DNA of 64,000 nucleotides from positions 1,302,001 to 1,366,000 of the forward strand of contig NZ_CP140152.1 of the NCBI RefSeq assembly GCF_034479515.1, read 5' to 3'. Below, piece by piece: positions 61,886-64,000 of the stretch. The notes beneath the pieces were generated by a model that saw only the letters and a list, made by a program, of their open reading frames with translations, was not told where the DNA came from and ran no database searches. A program made the position numbers and the translations under genes. Position 1 is the first letter of the stretch, and each line of letters begins with the position of its first letter. This DNA comes from Duganella zoogloeoides (lineage in GTDB: Bacteria; Pseudomonadota; Gammaproteobacteria; Burkholderiales; Burkholderiaceae_D).

Positions 61886-62782
61886 TCAGTCCAGCACCAC
61901 CTGCAGCCCCTCGTAAGCCAACTTTACCGTCAATCCCCCCAGCCGCCCCGCGTGGCGCGCCATCACCTCTGCAAATACCGCTTCCAGTTCGTCATCGCTG
62001 CGAGTCGGCTCGTGGTGGGTGCAGTACAGCGCCTTCGCGCCGCAGCGCAAGGCTAACTCCACCGCCTCATCGAAGGTGCCGTGGCCCCAGCCCTGCTTGG
62101 CCGGGTACTCTTCCCTCGTGTAGGAACAATCGACGATCAAGGCATCGAGGCCAGCGACCAGGCGGTCGATGGCCTCGGTGCGCGCGCGTACTCGCTGTTC
62201 GGCTGCCGCGTGCTCGGGGTGGTCTGCGGGATGGGGGTTGTAAAAAGGTTCGTGGTCGCCGGTGAAGAACACCGACTTGCCGTGGCAGTCGATGCGGTAG
62301 CCGAGGTTGATCACCGGGTGGTTCATGACCACGTTCGAGATGGCGGCGTCGCCCACCGTGATGGGGACGCCCGCGACCAGCGACTGGTACTCGATGGTGG
62401 CGCTCATTTGGGTTTCGCTGACCGGGAAGTAGCTGTTTTGCAGCTGCACGTTCATCACGTGCTCGATGCCATGGCCGGTGTCGGGGTCGGTCACGCCGTG
62501 CAGGCGCACGCGGCTGCCGCGCACGAACAGCGGCGTAAAAAAAGGCAGGCCGTGGATGTGGTCCCAGTGGCTGTGGGTGATGAAGATGTTGGCGTGGATG
62601 TCGCCGGTCTTGTGTTGCAGCAGCGATTGCGCCAGCGGAAACAGGCCGGTGCCGGCGTCCAGGATCAGCAGGGTGTCGTTGTCGGTGCGAACTTCGATGC
62701 AGGTGGTGTTGCCGCCGTAGCGTATGGTGCGCGGGCCGGGTGAGGGAATCGAACCACGCACTCCCCAGAATGTGAATTTCAT
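61886..62782 (-). CDS. MBL-fold metallohydrolase
   Basis: A 298-residue beta-lactamase-fold hydrolase. It begins M-K-F-T-F-W-G-V-R-G-S-I-P-S-P, and the metal motif is T-H-S-H-W-D-H-I-H-G, with later metal ligands in F-T-G-D-H-E and T-H-H-E. The start pattern is typical of a group often found with response regulators or cyclic-nucleotide enzymes. AGGGG is well placed at the ATG. It is divergent from the GAF-HD gene, which suggests common regulation. Substrate unknown. Confidence 0.87.
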   Translation of the reverse strand: MKFTFWGVRGSIPSPGPRTIRYGGNTTCIEVRTDNDTLLILDAGTGLFPLAQSLLQHKTGDIHANIFITHSHWDHIHGLPFFTPLFVRGSRVRLHGVTDPDTGHGIEHVMNVQLQNSYFPVSETQMSATIEYQSLVAGVPITVGDAAISNVVMNHPVINLGYRIDCHGKSVFFTGDHEPFYNPHPADHPEHAAAEQRVRARTEAIDRLVAGLDALIVDCSYTREEYPAKQGWGHGTFDEAVELALRCGAKALYCTHHEPTRSDDELEAVFAEVMARHAGRLGGLTVKLAYEGLQVVLD

Positions 62783-62940
62783 GCGTGCCCCTGGTGTTGT
62801 GCCATTTTTAAAGTCGTTTTTCCGGGCGATGATAGCTTTATTTCCGCCAGGCAGGGTAAAAACACAACAAGCTGTGTTCAAATTATGTAAGCGGGAAATC
62901 TGTCATGTACACAAACTTGCACTGAGGATACACTTTCGCC

Positions 62941-64000
62941 ATGCAAGAGTTAACCCCCTCCCAAATCTCCCAGCGCCTCGACCTGTTGACCGAACTGAGC
63001 GTTGCGCTCGGCAAGTCACACGATACCGACATCCTGCTCGAGCACATCCTGCAGGTCGCCAAGCGCATGACCAATGCCGATGGCGGCACCCTGTATCGTC
63101 CCAGCGCCGACCGCCGCGCGCTCGATTTTCACATCCTGATCAATGACACCCTGGCCATCCACCAGGGCGGCCCTGGCGGCGAACCGATCCGCGCACCGGC
63201 GATCCCGCTGTTCGACGCCAATGGCGCGCCCAACCTGTCGGCCGTGGCCGCGTATGCGGCGCACTCGGGCGAGTCGGTCAACGTGGCCGATGTGTACCAG
63301 CCGCAGGCCGAGGGTTTCAATTTCTCGGGCATGCTCGATTTCGACCGCCAGCGCCAGTACCATTCGAAGTCGATCCTGACCGTGCCGATGCGCGATCACG
63401 AGGGGGAGCTGACCGGTGTGCTGCAACTGGTCAATGCGCGCGCGCCGCAATCCGAGGCGGATCCAGGCTCCACCATCATCGCCTTCAACCAGACCGACCA
63501 GCGCTTCATCGAGGCGCTGGCGGCCCAGGCGGCGGCGGCGCTGACCCACCAGCGCCTGATCGCCCAGCTCGAAGAACTGCTCGAATCTCTGGTCAACCTG
63601 ATCAACATCGGCATCGACGAAAAATCGCCGTACACGGGCCGCCACTGCCAGTTCGTGCCCGAGCTGACCATGCGCCTGGCCGAGGCGGTGCACGCCACCG
63701 AGACCGGGCCGCTGGCCGACTTCCGCATGACCGACGCCGACCGCAAGGAGTTGTGGATGGCCGGCCTGCTGCACGACTGCGGCAAGATCACCACGCCGGT
63801 CCACGTGGTGGACAAGGCCACCAAGCTGGAAACCATCTTCGACCGCATCGCGCTGGTCGATACGCGCTACGAGGTGCTCGAGCGCGATGCCAAGATCGCC
63901 GCGCTGGAACAGAAGCTGGCGCTGGCGACCGATGGCGCCGCCACCCCGGCGGCGCTGGCCGACATCGACGCGGCGCTGGCGGCGCAGCAGCAAGCGCTGC
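62941..64000 (+). CDS. GAF-HD (HD-GYP-like) signalling protein, N-terminal part
   Basis: 353 residues are visible; the gene continues past the window edge. Residues about 15-200 form a GAF domain (A-D-G-G-T-L-Y-R, S-I-L-T-V-P-M-R-D-H-E-G-E-L-T-G-V-L-Q-L-V-N). An HD domain begins near 220 with G-R-H-C and L-L-H-D-C-G-K-I-T-T-P, the HD-GYP style metal site, followed by a long helical insertion starting about 290. The GYP motif would lie beyond the window. Likely a c-di-GMP phosphodiesterase, but confirmation needs the rest. The ribosome site (GAGGA) is somewhat distant from the ATG. Confidence 0.85.
   Translation, partial: MQELTPSQISQRLDLLTELSVALGKSHDTDILLEHILQVAKRMTNADGGTLYRPSADRRALDFHILINDTLAIHQGGPGGEPIRAPAIPLFDANGAPNLSAVAAYAAHSGESVNVADVYQPQAEGFNFSGMLDFDRQRQYHSKSILTVPMRDHEGELTGVLQLVNARAPQSEADPGSTIIAFNQTDQRFIEALAAQAAAALTHQRLIAQLEELLESLVNLINIGIDEKSPYTGRHCQFVPELTMRLAEAVHATETGPLADFRMTDADRKELWMAGLLHDCGKITTPVHVVDKATKLETIFDRIALVDTRYEVLERDAKIAALEQKLALATDGAATPAALADIDAALAAQQQAL

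Overview
The window is GC-rich betaproteobacterial chromosome, most likely from an Oxalobacteraceae member of the Massilia/Duganella/Janthinobacterium group. The evidence is the conserved Burkholderiales order leuC - entericidin - leuD - leuB - asd ... fimV - truA - trpF - trpB - trpA - accD - folC - SPOR protein - cvpA - purF - metZ, the rpsF - priB - rpsR - rplI - dnaB block, and a LexA gene with CTG-N10-CAG boxes. Genus assignment is inference. No rRNA, tRNA, CRISPR array, insertion sequence or prophage core was seen.

Layout. 1-1.6 kb: end of an ApbE flavin transferase gene and a membrane-anchored flavoprotein reductase. 1.7-6.2 kb (minus strand): DUF2325 protein, a small unknown, hemP behind a Fur-type box, a Crp/Fnr regulator without the FNR cysteine cluster, a NarL-type response regulator, and a UspA protein with a near-consensus FNR/CRP-type box upstream. 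6.5-9.3 kb: a two-gene cheZ-cheA unit. 9.5-14 kb: leucine biosynthesis genes and asd.

14-37.5 kb: an accessory block lying exactly between asd and fimV, which are normally neighbours in this order. Minus-strand genes encode a 3,720-residue DUF4347/Ig-repeat surface protein, a TolC-like lipoprotein, a soluble periplasmic adaptor and a GAF-HlyD inner-membrane adaptor. Divergently, a GNAT acetyltransferase overlaps a gene for a PqqD-like/M50 zinc protease/HlyD fusion. Beyond a shared terminator lie three tandem phage-collar (MdpB-like) proteins, a sulfotransferase, an Asp/Asn beta-hydroxylase and, divergently, a PRMT-like methyltransferase. No ABC exporter or RND pump gene is present. This block is the best candidate for an undescribed system: a protein-export and surface-display apparatus in which an M50-HlyD fusion and a GAF-HlyD protein stand where a type I system has its ABC transporter.

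37.5-51.6 kb: fimV and the truA/trp/accD/folC/cvpA/purF/metZ housekeeping cluster, interrupted by a BrnT/BrnA toxin-antitoxin pair between trpA and accD. 51.6-58.2 kb: lexA with two LexA boxes, a secreted unknown, ribosomal proteins with priB (apparent CTG start), dnaB (probably leaderless), and a DUF47-Pit phosphate transport pair. 58.2-64 kb: a small Cys-containing unknown, a VapBC-type pair, ycaO, a small protein resembling the cyanophycin synthetase N-domain, an MBL-fold hydrolase and a GAF-HD signalling protein cut by the window edge.

Domain calls were made by reading translated sequences without database searches. Repeat boundaries are approximate.
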